DNA of 19,639 bases from Latescibacteria bacterium UBA6620 (GCA_002433075.1 DJHM01000011.1:81055-100693); one strand, 5' to 3'. Positions 1-8,593 are shown, counted from the stretch's first letter. Notes: generated by a model from the sequence alone, not told the origin. Translations and numbers: made by a program.

Positions 1-299
1 ACGGCATGCCGTGGCCCTACCCTGCGCGTTGTCCCACTATGGATCTGTAGGTCACGATACGAGCAGACTAACCATCGGGGTCCACCTTGCGCCAGCCTGC
101 CGACATCCTCCGTGAGGCCTAGCCCCTCAATCCACTCGCAGCCTTTAATCGCCCTCCTACAGTCTCTGTTGCCCCCAGCCTCCTGTTTGACGAGTTTGGC
201 ATATCGATCACGTGTTTCCTGCTTGAGTACCGCGCGGGTCGGAGTAAAACGGTCGAGGGTAACGTGGACGCGCTATGCTGGGACTGACGGACGATGTCG
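1..299. other. Intergenic stretch with no recognisable gene
   Basis: I see no credible gene here. Open frames on both strands are short, rich in Ser/Arg/Pro and resemble no family I know. No tRNA-like T-arm, terminator hairpin with a T-run or clear sigma-70 promoter is visible. The ATCGAT and CACGTG palindromes near 205-215 are isolated. The region may contain the upstream part of the decayed gene whose end seems to lie at about 300-411. Confidence 0.5.
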
Positions 300-411
300 G
301 GCGAAAATCGACCGCATCTTTACCAACTTCGAAATCGGCGTCGCACCCAACCAGTGGGTCAAGAAAGAGCCTGATGAGATCGACCCCAGCGGCTGGGTCT
401 CGAGGAACTGA
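300..411 (+). pseudogene. Possible 3' remnant of an unidentified gene
   Basis: Frame 1 from about 300 to the TGA at 409-411 reads like real protein: it is hydrophobic and acidic in balance, includes FEIGVAPNQW and ends GWVSRN. The same frame further upstream turns into Ser/Arg-rich translation typical of noncoding DNA. A neighbouring frame just upstream (274 onward, MLGLTDDVGRK) also looks protein-like, so one base lost or gained near 305 would join the two. I do not recognise the family. It lies 24 bp upstream of the sialidase-like gene. A chance open frame is the alternative. Confidence 0.3.
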
Positions 412-435
412 TATCTTCTGAGAAAGGGACGGCGT

Positions 436-1557
436 ATGTCATCTACAGACGTTGCTGAACCCAAGCGCTTCCGCGTAAGCCCCGCGGACTTGCCCAACAA
501 GGGTATCGTGTTCGTCGATCGGCAAAAAGACGACCGGTCAGGACACGGCGGGAACTGCCTGACCGAGTGCCACAACGGCGACATCCTGGCCTTCTACAGC
601 AACGTGTCGGGCGAAATTCTGAAGGGCCACGGTGTCGCGGGTTGGTCGGAGTACCGGCGGTCCCAGGACGGTGGCAAGACCTGGGGCGAACCCGTCGTCG
701 TCGACTACACGAAACGCGCCTGGGATGGCGATGAAATGTATGCCGCCATCGTGTTCGCAGCCGCAACGGCACCGGACGGAACGATCATCGCATTCATCAG
801 CCGGTTCGAGACCGATAACTGGGTGAAGAAGTTTGCGCCCGTCTACTTGCTAAGCCACGACCACGGCCGAACGTGGGGCGAGCCCCGCCCGTTGGATCCC
901 GACGCAACCGTCGAAGAGGTCTCGCTGACTTTCGATGCTGTGTTCACACACAACGACCAGGTCTTCGCAGTCTTCATGGGTGGCACGAACGCCTACACCT
1001 ACGGCCCCTACACGCTCCACGTCTCCACTGACAACGGGGAGTCGTTCGAGCGGCGCAGCGAACTCCCCTTCGATTACGAGAACTACTACGTCACGGCCGG
1101 TGTACTCGACAACGGCGACCTCATCGTGTACTCCTACCCTTACAGAGAAGACAAACAGATCGATGAGTACAACATCCCCTACGCCACGAGTGCGGACGAT
1201 GGGCGGACGTGGTCTGAGGTGAGAACCACAGAGTTCGCTCGAGCGATTCGCAACCCGCAGCTGTCGCGCAAAATTGGCGATCTGTATTTCATACACGGAC
1301 GCAGTGGCAGCATCAGCCGGGACCCGAAACACCTGGTCCTCTACGCCTCCACGGACGGGATCCACTGGGATGACGGTACGATCCTGCATCGGAAGGAAAT
1401 CGGAGGTGGCGATGCCTACTCGGCCAACGAGGTCATCGGTAAGTACGATCCTTCCGTGCCGAACCGACTCCTCATCCAGTCGAGCATCGCCTACGAGCAT
1501 GGAAACGCCAAAGTCAACGCGAATCATTGGTGGGTGGAAGATATCCGGGAATCATGA
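436..1557 (+). CDS. Sialidase/BNR-repeat-like beta-propeller protein
   Basis: A 373-residue protein built from Asp-box (BNR) repeats, the turn motif of sialidase-type six-bladed propellers. Copies are visible at residues 76-83 (SQDGGKTW), 140-147 (SHDHGRTW), 197-204 (STDNGESF), 252-259 (SADDGRTW) and 305-311 (STDGIHW). The N-terminal region has FVDRQKDDRSGHGGN, where an exo-sialidase would carry its first catalytic arginine. The family includes sialidases but also many glycan-binding or uncharacterised hydrolases, so the substrate is unknown. There is no signal peptide, so it should be cytoplasmic. The ATG at 436 has AAAGGGA six bases upstream. A paralogous type of propeller sits at 18356-19447. 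It opens the intact catabolic gene run, 110 bp before the dioxygenase gene. Confidence 0.85.
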   Translation: MSSTDVAEPKRFRVSPADLPNKGIVFVDRQKDDRSGHGGNCLTECHNGDILAFYSNVSGEILKGHGVAGWSEYRRSQDGGKTWGEPVVVDYTKRAWDGDEMYAAIVFAAATAPDGTIIAFISRFETDNWVKKFAPVYLLSHDHGRTWGEPRPLDPDATVEEVSLTFDAVFTHNDQVFAVFMGGTNAYTYGPYTLHVSTDNGESFERRSELPFDYENYYVTAGVLDNGDLIVYSYPYREDKQIDEYNIPYATSADDGRTWSEVRTTEFARAIRNPQLSRKIGDLYFIHGRSGSISRDPKHLVLYASTDGIHWDDGTILHRKEIGGGDAYSANEVIGKYDPSVPNRLLIQSSIAYEHGNAKVNANHWWVEDIRES

Positions 1558-1667
1558 CCCTATCGGCCATACCCGATCCGGAAGGCGAACGCATTCAGTT
1601 TTTCGGCGCAACCAAACTTCTGCATCGGTACGAACGACTGAATCACCGCACACAATAGAGGGCTCTC

Positions 1668-2519
1668 GTGACGATCTCAATCACTCAACTCACCGAACAC
1701 ATCGGCGCCCGCGTCGACGGGGTCGATCTCACCTCCCCCATCGACAATGAGACAGCGGAAGCCGTCCTGTCAGCCCTGTACTCACATTCGGTCCTGGTCT
1801 TCCACGGCCAGCCCATCACCGACGACCAGCACGTCGTCTTTACCGAATCTCTCGGCCCGCTGCAAATGACGATGGTGAACGACCCATACGGCGGCGGCGG
1901 CCCAATCAACGTGATCTCGAACGTCGACGAGAACGGCGATCTGATCCCCCCCGATGACAGTCGATCGCTCTACCAGGCGGGGAACACCCTCTGGCACTCG
2001 GACGGTGCGTTTAAACCCGTACCGCTGAAGGCGTCGCTCCTATCTGCCAAGGAAATCCCACCGGAGGGGGGCGAGACGGAATTTGCGAGTATGCGCGCCG
2101 CGTACGACGCCTTACCCGAAGAACGCAAGGTCGAAATCGAAGACCTTGTTGCCGAACACAGCATGGCATACTCGCGTCAGCAGATCGGCTCTGGAATCAT
2201 GGACGACGCGTGGCTCAAGGCCACTCCACCTGCGCACCATCCACTCGCACGAACGATCCCGGAGACGGGTGAGAAGGCCTTACTGGTCGGCGCCTACGCG
2301 TCGCAGATCGTGGGATGGCCGGTCGAAAAGGGCCGCAAGCTGCTCGAAGAACTCCTCGTGTGGACGACCCAGCCTGAATTCGTCTATCGACACGAATGGC
2401 AAGATCACGATCTCGTCATCTGGGACAATCGCTCCGCCGTCCATCGCGGCCGACCTTGGGACAACGGCACCTACAAGCGCATCATGCATCGAACCACGCT
2501 GGCGATCGACGCCTCTTGA
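1668..2519 (+). CDS. TauD/TfdA-family Fe(II)/2-oxoglutarate dioxygenase
   Basis: A 283-residue protein covering the full length expected for TauD/TfdA enzymes (taurine, alkylsulfate or 2,4-D type oxygenases). These hydroxylate a substrate with O2 and 2-oxoglutarate, often releasing sulfite, sulfate or an alcohol. The metal facial triad is visible: H110 and D112 in WHSDGAF, and distal H259 in AVHRGRPWD. R271 and R275 in KRIMHRTT match the RxxxR pair that holds 2-oxoglutarate and substrate in TauD. The N-terminus (HIGARVDGVDL) is the usual TauD opening. I chose the GTG at 1668 because it gives that N-terminus and follows a GAGGG about six bases upstream. Its true substrate cannot be read from the sequence; the nearby sulfatases make a sulfur-containing or ether substrate possible. 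Confidence 0.9.
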   Translation: MTISITQLTEHIGARVDGVDLTSPIDNETAEAVLSALYSHSVLVFHGQPITDDQHVVFTESLGPLQMTMVNDPYGGGGPINVISNVDENGDLIPPDDSRSLYQAGNTLWHSDGAFKPVPLKASLLSAKEIPPEGGETEFASMRAAYDALPEERKVEIEDLVAEHSMAYSRQQIGSGIMDDAWLKATPPAHHPLARTIPETGEKALLVGAYASQIVGWPVEKGRKLLEELLVWTTQPEFVYRHEWQDHDLVIWDNRSAVHRGRPWDNGTYKRIMHRTTLAIDAS

Positions 2520-2621
2520 GGCTCGCCCCTCCGAAGACCGATCCTTACACCACGTAGCCTCTTCCCGTCGAAACAGGCAAGACCTCCCAAGCCGACGAAA
2601 TAACAGACAAGAAGGTTATAG

Positions 2622-4013
2622 ATGACAAGAGAAGACGCGATCACCCGGGCGCGGGCCTACTTCGATGAGGGCGGGTTCGAGGTCGACCTCAGTCGACGCG
2701 TGGCGATCCCCACCGAAAGTAAGAACTCCGAACGTGCTCAGGAAATGCGAGCCTACCTGGACGGAGAAATGCGCCGTGAACTCGAAGCCATGGACTACGA
2801 CTGTGTCCTGCTTGGAGATTCCGATACGGTGGGCATGTCGATCCTCGTCGCTTCGCGAATCGAGGATGCTTCAAGACCGACCGTCCTGACCTACGGCCAC
2901 GGTGATGTGATCGACGGAATGGACCCGTCCTGGGAAGAGGGGCTTTCGCCCTGGGAGGTCACACGCAGGGGGGACAGAATTTATGGCCGGGGAGCTGCGG
3001 ACAACAAAGGCCAGCATACCATCAACACGGGCGCCCTCTCGTGTGTGTTGGAGACCCGCGGTCGTCTGGGCTTCAACTCCAAGATTCTGATAGAAACGGG
3101 CGAAGAAATCGGCTCCCCCGGACTCCGCGATCTCTGCGCAGCGCATCGAGACCTTCTCAGCGCCGACGTGCTGATTGGTTCGGATGGGCCCCGGATCCGA
3201 CAGGCGCGGCCGTCCATCGTGATGGGGACTCGCGGGAACTTGAATTTCGCCCTCGAAGTAGATCTCAGGGAGGGCGGTCACCATTCGGGCAACTGGGGCG
3301 GTATCCTCGCCAACCCGGGCGTCATTCTCGCCCACGCCCTGACGTCGATCATTTCTTCGAATGGTCACGTTCACGTCGACGGAATCAAACCGCCCTCGAT
3401 TCCCGAGTCGGTAAGGACCGCGCTGAGCGATGTGCGATTGGAATCGGGGGACGACGGACCCACCATCGACGGAGAATGGGGAGAATCTGGTCTTTCGACG
3501 ACCGAAAGGGTCCTTGCCTGGAACACGTTCGAGATTCTGGCCATGACCGCGGGAGATCCCGATCGACCTGTGAATGCCGTTCCGCCGCGGGCGGTCGCCC
3601 ACTGCCAGATCCGGTATGTCGTCGGGCGTGACCCAGCTGAATTCCTCCCGGCGCTTCGCGCTCATCTCGACGACCACGGCTTCGAGCAGGTTCGAATCGT
3701 CCCTCGGAAAGATGCTGCCTTCGCCGCCACCCGACTCGACCCCGAGCACCCCTGGGCACAGTGGGCGGCAGCATCGGTCGAGCTGACCCTGGGTATGAAA
3801 CCGGATCTCATCCCGAACGCAGGCGGCTCGCTTCCCAACGACGTCTTCACCGAAACGCTCGGCATGCCCACCCTGTGGGTTCCCCACTCCTACGCTTCCT
3901 GCTCTCAGCACGCACCGAACGAACATCTGCTGGGCCCTCTCGTTAGGCAAGGGCTCGAAATCATGACGGGGCTCTTCTGGGACATCGGAGAATCAGGGAC
4001 ACCGGAGGCCTGA
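2622..4013 (+). CDS. M20-family metallopeptidase/amidohydrolase
   Basis: A 463-residue M20 enzyme (dipeptidase, carboxypeptidase or deacylase type) with every zinc-site element: H93 and D95 in YGHGDV, bridging D127 in GRGAADNKG, catalytic E161 with ligand E162 in ETGEEIG, D188 in GSDGP, and C-terminal H430 in QHAPNEH. The lid or dimerisation domain occupies roughly residues 200-330 and carries the expected His (GGHHSGNWGG, H220/H221). No signal peptide, so cytoplasmic. The start is the ATG at 2622, preceded by AAGAAGG. It lies between two Fe(II)/2-oxoglutarate oxygenase genes, which suggests hydrolysis of an amide in the same catabolic route, for example deacylating an N-acyl sugar or amino-acid conjugate. 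That role is inference; a general peptidase role is equally possible. Confidence 0.92.
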   Translation: MTREDAITRARAYFDEGGFEVDLSRRVAIPTESKNSERAQEMRAYLDGEMRRELEAMDYDCVLLGDSDTVGMSILVASRIEDASRPTVLTYGHGDVIDGMDPSWEEGLSPWEVTRRGDRIYGRGAADNKGQHTINTGALSCVLETRGRLGFNSKILIETGEEIGSPGLRDLCAAHRDLLSADVLIGSDGPRIRQARPSIVMGTRGNLNFALEVDLREGGHHSGNWGGILANPGVILAHALTSIISSNGHVHVDGIKPPSIPESVRTALSDVRLESGDDGPTIDGEWGESGLSTTERVLAWNTFEILAMTAGDPDRPVNAVPPRAVAHCQIRYVVGRDPAEFLPALRAHLDDHGFEQVRIVPRKDAAFAATRLDPEHPWAQWAAASVELTLGMKPDLIPNAGGSLPNDVFTETLGMPTLWVPHSYASCSQHAPNEHLLGPLVRQGLEIMTGLFWDIGESGTPEA

Positions 4014-4112
4014 TTTCACCCGCGCGTGACCGTCGAAAGAAAAGTCGGCCCGGAACCCAATGGGTCCGTATTTTTCGGCCTGCCCAAGACACGACGGCTC
4101 TGGAAACGATCT

Positions 4113-4117
4113 GGAGG
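4113..4117 (+). promoter_or_regulatory. Shine-Dalgarno site fixing the dioxygenase start
   Basis: A perfect GGAGG lies five bases before the ATG at 4123. The frame is open further upstream to an ATG at 4060, but that extension lacks an SD and adds a tail (CPRHDGSG) unlike the family, so the 4123 start is preferred. Confidence 0.75.
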
Positions 4118-4122
4118 ATGAA

Positions 4123-5067
4123 ATGACCCCCGAACAGATCCTGTCTCATCCCCCACTGGCCCTGACCCGGGAACAACGCGAATTCTACTTCGACAACGGC
4201 TATCTCCTCGTCGAGCGAATCGTTCCCCAGGAGTGGATCGATCGACTGACCCAGGTAACGAACGAGATGGTCGAACAGAGTCGCTCCCTGACCAAATCGG
4301 ACGCAGTTTTTGATCTCGAGCCTGGCCACACCGTAGACGAACCCCGTCTGCGCCGTCTGACCAGTCCCGTCGAGCAACACCCGACCTACTGGGAATTCGC
4401 GTCGAAGTCGGTCGTCGTCGACTTGGCCGCCGATCTGGTCGGACCGGACGTGAAATTCCATCACTCCAAGTTGAATTTCAAATGGCAGTCTGGCGGCGAG
4501 GAAGTGAAGTGGCACCAGGACATTACCTACTGGCCTCACACCAACTACAGTCCGCTCACAATCGGCGTCTACCTGCACGACGTCGGCGACGATCAGGGCC
4601 CGCTTGGCGCAATTCCTGTGAGTCACAAAGGTCCGCTCTACAACCAGTATAATGATGACAACCAGTGGGTTGGGTGTCTCGGGGAGGAAGATGCCCGCGG
4701 AATCGACGCTTCCACGACTGACTATCTTACCGGGCCGGCCGGGTCCATCACGATTCACAACTGCCGACTGGTCCACGGTTCGCGCCAGAACATGTCGGAC
4801 AAGGGGCGCCCGTTACTCCTGAACATCTACTCCTCCGCCGACGCCTTCACCTACACGGCGAACCCGCTCCCCAGCAAATACGAAGGGGCGATCGTAAAAG
4901 GGAAGCCCGCTCTCTGGGCACATCACGACGACCGGCCGTGTCTCGTGCCTCCGGATTGGTCCGGTGGTTATACTTCGCTCTACGCTTTGCAGCAGCAGGA
5001 AGAGTGGGACAGGGACCAGATCGAGAAGCTGGCCCGCCAGACCGCTCAGATCCGACGGGAAGACTGA
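4123..5067 (+). CDS. Phytanoyl-CoA dioxygenase (PhyH)-family protein
   Basis: A 314-residue PhyH-type Fe(II)/2-oxoglutarate oxygenase, the usual length for bacterial members. The opening LTREQREFYFDNGYLLVERIV is the family's standard N-terminal helix and strand. The iron ligands are H131 and D133 (WHQDITYWP) and H218 (LVHGSRQN); R229 in RPLLLNIY is placed to bind 2-oxoglutarate. Family members hydroxylate lipids, quaternary amines, sugars and natural products; the large expansions in marine uncultured bacteria are mostly uncharacterised. No signal peptide is present. The gene is followed after 14 bp by an acetyltransferase gene, so the two are probably co-transcribed. Together with the TauD homologue it gives two distinct oxygenases in 3.5 kb. 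Confidence 0.92.
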   Translation: MTPEQILSHPPLALTREQREFYFDNGYLLVERIVPQEWIDRLTQVTNEMVEQSRSLTKSDAVFDLEPGHTVDEPRLRRLTSPVEQHPTYWEFASKSVVVDLAADLVGPDVKFHHSKLNFKWQSGGEEVKWHQDITYWPHTNYSPLTIGVYLHDVGDDQGPLGAIPVSHKGPLYNQYNDDNQWVGCLGEEDARGIDASTTDYLTGPAGSITIHNCRLVHGSRQNMSDKGRPLLLNIYSSADAFTYTANPLPSKYEGAIVKGKPALWAHHDDRPCLVPPDWSGGYTSLYALQQQEEWDRDQIEKLARQTAQIRRED

Positions 5068-5071
5068 CTTC

Positions 5072-5075
5072 GGAG
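5072..5075 (+). promoter_or_regulatory. Shine-Dalgarno site supporting a TTG start
   Basis: GGAG lies six bases before the TTG at 5082. No ATG or GTG in this frame is well placed near the end of the preceding gene; the in-frame upstream starts lie deep inside it and have no SD. Confidence 0.5.
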
Positions 5076-5081
5076 ACGAGC

Positions 5082-5864
5082 TTGGACGCGCACGACCTCG
5101 CTGACATCGCTCGAGGGATCCGTCATCGATATCGCGGGGCCCGGCCAGGCCCACGGGAAGCCTTCGAGAACGGAACCTACGGCATCTATTCTCGCCAACT
5201 GGATCACCCGTCCCTCGACAGCGTCCTGATCGAATCCATCTCGAAAGAACAGCTTCCGGACCTGTGGCGGGAAGCCCAGACCCGCTTCGGGTCGAAATCC
5301 GTACGGGTCTACGTCGATGACTGGAGGCTGGATGCCGAACTGGAGCCCCACCTTGGGACAGAAGGGTGCAACCGGTCTTGTGAGATGATCTACCTCGCCC
5401 ATATCGGCGAGCCACCGTGCGTCGAACAGGTTGAGAACCTGACGGTAGAACGGGCCTCAGCTGACACGGTGCGGGAATACGAGGTGGTCAGAGCCAAGAG
5501 CTTCGCCGACTCCGAAGTGGAACCGGATCCAGAAGAAGTCACGGCCAACGCTGGCGGGATCGCTGCCGACCTGGGCGAAACGCACCTGCTCCTCGGTCGG
5601 GTCGAGGGGGAAGCCGCCGCAATCGCCGGATGGTACGAGGGAACCGATCGCCTCGTCTTCCACCTGGCCACCCGAATGCCCTTCAGAAATCGTGGGATCG
5701 CCAGACATCTGCTTTCCCACGTGATTCAAGAGACCTACACGTCCGACCACAGATCGGTCACCATCTTCAAGGACCCGGAAGAAACTCCCGTAAGCTTCTA
5801 TCGGAGGATGGGATTCACCGAGGAGGTCTACTGGCAGGCCCGCTACCTTTACCGTCCCCGCTGA
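5082..5864 (+). CDS. GNAT-family N-acetyltransferase
   Basis: A 260-residue protein whose C-terminal half (about residues 120-260) is a GNAT fold: acetyl-CoA pyrophosphate loop FRNRGIA at residues 201-207, preceded by the strand LVFHLATRMP and followed by the typical final element SFYRRMGF at 238-245. The N-terminal 110 residues are a diverged extra region, as in tandem-GNAT proteins. It would transfer an acetyl group to an amine on an unidentified small molecule or protein. The start is uncertain: TTG at 5082 with GGAG six bases upstream fits the 14-bp gap after the dioxygenase. The frame is open further upstream, but only by overlapping the dioxygenase with unlikely residues. Its tight linkage suggests a role with that enzyme, for example protection of an amino sugar; this is inference. 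Confidence 0.82.
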   Translation: MDAHDLADIARGIRHRYRGARPGPREAFENGTYGIYSRQLDHPSLDSVLIESISKEQLPDLWREAQTRFGSKSVRVYVDDWRLDAELEPHLGTEGCNRSCEMIYLAHIGEPPCVEQVENLTVERASADTVREYEVVRAKSFADSEVEPDPEEVTANAGGIAADLGETHLLLGRVEGEAAAIAGWYEGTDRLVFHLATRMPFRNRGIARHLLSHVIQETYTSDHRSVTIFKDPEETPVSFYRRMGFTEEVYWQARYLYRPR

Positions 5865-5917
5865 TTCGATTCACCGCCACCATTGGCCTAAAACGACAAC
5901 CTGGATCGAGACACCCG

Positions 5918-7354
5918 ATGAACACCCCCTCTGTCAACGCCACGATGCAAGACCCTGCTGTTCCCATGATCCAGCTTCCGGTGCGATTCAAATCCCGGCG
6001 AACCAACACGGCGACCGTTCCACGCACCGACCCAGAGCCCTACCACGTCGACATCTTTGATGTCGAAGGCTGCGGTTGTGTTCGCCACATCTGGTTTCTG
6101 TTCGCCGAGGCGCGTCGGATCGAGATTAAGGTCGATGGGGCCGAACGACCCCAGGTGGATGTGCCACTCAAACCTTTCTTCGGCATCATGCACGATTGGA
6201 CCCCCTACTTCGTCGACAACGCGGCCTATACAGTGCTCCCCAACTACGAGACGCCACAGATGCCGGGGAATCCCGGCTACAACCTGTGGCTTCCGATCCC
6301 GTTTGCGCGGTCCTGCAGAATCAGAATCTACGTGGAGGCCCCTCCAGACGGACGTGTAACGGGGCTGCACGGAAGTGTATGTACGATGGTGGATTGGCAC
6401 GAGTATGAAAGCGACGCAGCGCTGACCCCATATCGTTTCCACGCAGAGCATCATCGATACACACCTGCCCCACCTCGGAACAGTGCCTACCAGATGGCAG
6501 AGGTGGACGGCACCGGTTTTATCGCGGGGATCGTCCTAGGCTCCCGTCAACGCAACTACACAGACATGATCTACCATACGGGCGGGATGTCGATCCTGAT
6601 CGACGGGGAGAGCGATCCCAATGCGATTCGTGGTACGAACATGGAAGACGATTTCGGCTTTTCGTGGGGGTTTCACCTGCATCAGTCCCGCTGGAACGGC
6701 TCACCGTACCACAAGTGGGGTGGAAGGAACGACCAGGATGGCGTCATTTACCGCTTCTTCGGTCCGGATCCCATCGCGTTCGAATCGTCTATTTCGTTTC
6801 AATGTGGGTCTCGCGACGACGACATCGAGACCGTTGCCTACTTCTACAGGATTCCCGACACGAGGTCGCCCCCAATTACGACCCCTGACGAGTGGCAGGT
6901 CACAGGGTTCTACGAGAACGGTGATGACCTGGATGGGTTCAACGCGACCGAAGACGTGGAAGACATTCCTCTCGACCAATGGGGCTCACGGTTCGCGGAT
7001 CGCGAGCACTTCATCCGGACCGTTCCCCGAAATCGCGGATGGCTGGATCTCCGTTTCTCCGGTATCGACCCCAAGTTGACAGCCAGCCACTTCACGGGAC
7101 GCTCGATGTATGCGGGAAGCACTCTCGACAGCGGCCACGATCGCCAGGCCGTCCTGCGCATCTGCTATGACGACTGGTTGAAGATCTGGGTCAACAGGGA
7201 ACTCGTGGACTCCCTCAGGAGCGAGGGACGCTTCGAAACCGTCCGCTTACCCATACAGTTGAAAGAAGGACGCAACGAGCTGTTACTGAAGTCGAACAAT
7301 CTCGGCCACGTCTGGAATCCGTGGATTCTCAACGTCGCGGTCGAGGACGCATAG
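5918..7354 (+). CDS. GH172 (DUF2961) family protein with C-terminal beta-sandwich domain
   Basis: A 478-residue protein. Residues about 40-315 match DUF2961, now glycoside hydrolase family 172, whose studied members act on alpha-D-fructofuranosides or alpha-D-arabinofuranosides. Signature elements in order: HIWFLF (58-63), a D-x-PL-x-x-FFG strand (81-89), LPIPFARSCRI (125-135), PYRFHAEHHR (171-180), and the IDGE...GTNMEDDFG block (228-247) containing the acidic residues expected at the active site. Then YRFFGPDPIAF (278-288) and VAYFYRIP (306-313). The commoner family form of the block is EDYF; here it is EDDF. Residues about 350-478 form a separate beta-rich accessory domain (DDWLKIWVN...GRNELLLK), probably carbohydrate binding. 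The ATG at 5918 is chosen because translation upstream is not protein-like; its SD is weak. No signal peptide. Confidence 0.82.
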   Translation: MNTPSVNATMQDPAVPMIQLPVRFKSRRTNTATVPRTDPEPYHVDIFDVEGCGCVRHIWFLFAEARRIEIKVDGAERPQVDVPLKPFFGIMHDWTPYFVDNAAYTVLPNYETPQMPGNPGYNLWLPIPFARSCRIRIYVEAPPDGRVTGLHGSVCTMVDWHEYESDAALTPYRFHAEHHRYTPAPPRNSAYQMAEVDGTGFIAGIVLGSRQRNYTDMIYHTGGMSILIDGESDPNAIRGTNMEDDFGFSWGFHLHQSRWNGSPYHKWGGRNDQDGVIYRFFGPDPIAFESSISFQCGSRDDDIETVAYFYRIPDTRSPPITTPDEWQVTGFYENGDDLDGFNATEDVEDIPLDQWGSRFADREHFIRTVPRNRGWLDLRFSGIDPKLTASHFTGRSMYAGSTLDSGHDRQAVLRICYDDWLKIWVNRELVDSLRSEGRFETVRLPIQLKEGRNELLLKSNNLGHVWNPWILNVAVEDA

Positions 7355-7417
7355 GCATCCCAATCCTAACCTGCCAACGATGACAGATCGTTTCACTGAC
7401 TGGGCAACTGGAGTCGC

Positions 7418-8593
7418 ATGTTTCCCGAGATCTACCTAAAAGCTCTACTCGACAGTGTTCGATCGGCAGATGCGCTATTGCCAAACCTTACCCGTGCCTC
7501 CGAGGCGGCTGCCGCTCGTCTGAGCGCGGGTGGCGAGATCTACATCAGCAGCGATCGGCCAGATTTCGTGTCCGAGGGGTATGTCCGATCCGGCGGAATG
7601 ATGATGCTGCACCGGTTCGAGGACAGTGAGCCGTCGGGAGATGATGTCATCATCGTGGGATCGTCGGATCTCGATGCGGAAAAGGACCGGGCCCTCGCAG
7701 AGAAGCTCGAAAGAACGAGAGCGTTGGTCATCAGCATCGGTCCCCAGACATCCGATCTCCATCGAATAGCAGACCATCGACTGGTCAGTTCGCCCCTACT
7801 CCCCGACGCCGCCCTGCGCTGCCTGGATAACCAGCTGTATCCTCTCGTTTCGCTTCAAAATCTCGTCCTGCTCTGGGCATTTACGGGCGAGCTTGTGGCC
7901 GCCCTGAGCCGGGACGGCCAAATGCCCGTGATGTATCAGAGCGTGCTTGTTCCAGGCGCCCGTGAACGCAACGCCTCCTACGAGACCCGACGTGTCCACC
8001 CCACACACGACGTTCCAGAAATCAAGCCCGGCCTGCTGGGAGGTTCGTTTCTCGTGAAAATCGCCGAGTGTGTGGGCGCGCTTCTCGATGAGGCGGCTGC
8101 CCTGCAAAGTGCGGCGGAACTCGCGACGGAGACCCTCAAGGGCGGTCAGCGCATTCACGGCTTTCTCGTATCCCATTTCCCCGTTCATCAATCCGGAGCA
8201 CCAGGCGATCCCGGTTACGTCGAACGGCTCGAGATCTGGAAGGGCGAAGATCCCGATCTCGACGAAATCAATCGAAAGTTCGAGTCAGGCGACCTCTTTT
8301 TCTTTCTTGGGTATTACCGGCGCCCCGTCGATGTCTACAAGCTCGTTCGGAGCCGCAACGGCAGAATCATCGAGGTCATCACGGGTGCAGAGGATCAACC
8401 TGCCTCGACGGGCCCCGCCCCCGACCTCGCGATCGACCCCGGCTGGCACTATACAGACTCTCTTGTCGACGTTCCCGGATACGACATCCGTATCCTGCCC
8501 GCTTCCGGGATCGTTCAAGCCGCCGTTTACTGGTGCTTCGTCGGTCAAATCACAGAAAACCTCGGCAATAGATCCGATTGGAAGGAGCCTTAG
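7418..8593 (+). CDS. SIS-like (phosphosugar-binding fold) protein of unknown function
   Basis: A 391-residue protein. I recognise its overall look as that of SIS-type phosphosugar isomerase/binding proteins but cannot assign a specific family. Residues 39-80 read as a strand-loop-helix then strand (GGEIYISSDRPDF, then GDDVIIVGSSD), and 100-126 as a third strand region (RALVISIGP), consistent with a Rossmann-like SIS core. About residues 145-185 hold a helix and the distinctive GQMPVMYQSVLVPGARERN segment. The C-terminal part (240-391) contains RIHGFLVSHFP and a long alpha/beta region with no motif I can name. The ATG at 7418 has GGAG four bases upstream. Its stop codon touches the start codon of the next gene, so the two are surely co-expressed. 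A role in handling the sugar released by the neighbouring hydrolases is inference. Confidence 0.6.
   Translation: MFPEIYLKALLDSVRSADALLPNLTRASEAAAARLSAGGEIYISSDRPDFVSEGYVRSGGMMMLHRFEDSEPSGDDVIIVGSSDLDAEKDRALAEKLERTRALVISIGPQTSDLHRIADHRLVSSPLLPDAALRCLDNQLYPLVSLQNLVLLWAFTGELVAALSRDGQMPVMYQSVLVPGARERNASYETRRVHPTHDVPEIKPGLLGGSFLVKIAECVGALLDEAAALQSAAELATETLKGGQRIHGFLVSHFPVHQSGAPGDPGYVERLEIWKGEDPDLDEINRKFESGDLFFFLGYYRRPVDVYKLVRSRNGRIIEVITGAEDQPASTGPAPDLAIDPGWHYTDSLVDVPGYDIRILPASGIVQAAVYWCFVGQITENLGNRSDWKEP
8581..8587 (+). promoter_or_regulatory. Shine-Dalgarno site inside the upstream gene
   Basis: GAAGGAG, six bases before the ATG at 8594, lies within the last codons of the SIS-like gene. It supports tight translational coupling of the two genes. 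Confidence 0.65.

Noticed and set aside
2871..3950. Long minus-strand open frame opposite the M20 gene
   Set aside because: The M20 motifs on the + strand are complete; the minus frame is an antisense by-product of high-GC codon use.
4060..4122. Upstream ATG extending the PhyH-family protein by 21 residues
   Set aside because: No SD, and the extension does not resemble the family N-terminus, whereas ATG 4123 has GGAGG at the right distance.
4938..5081. Start of the first GNAT protein inside the dioxygenase gene
   Set aside because: It would overlap the dioxygenase by over 100 bp, and its translation is a shadow of that gene.
5630..5917. Long N-terminal extension of the GH172 protein
   Set aside because: The translation is the out-of-frame shadow of the GNAT gene and lacks any leader or domain character.
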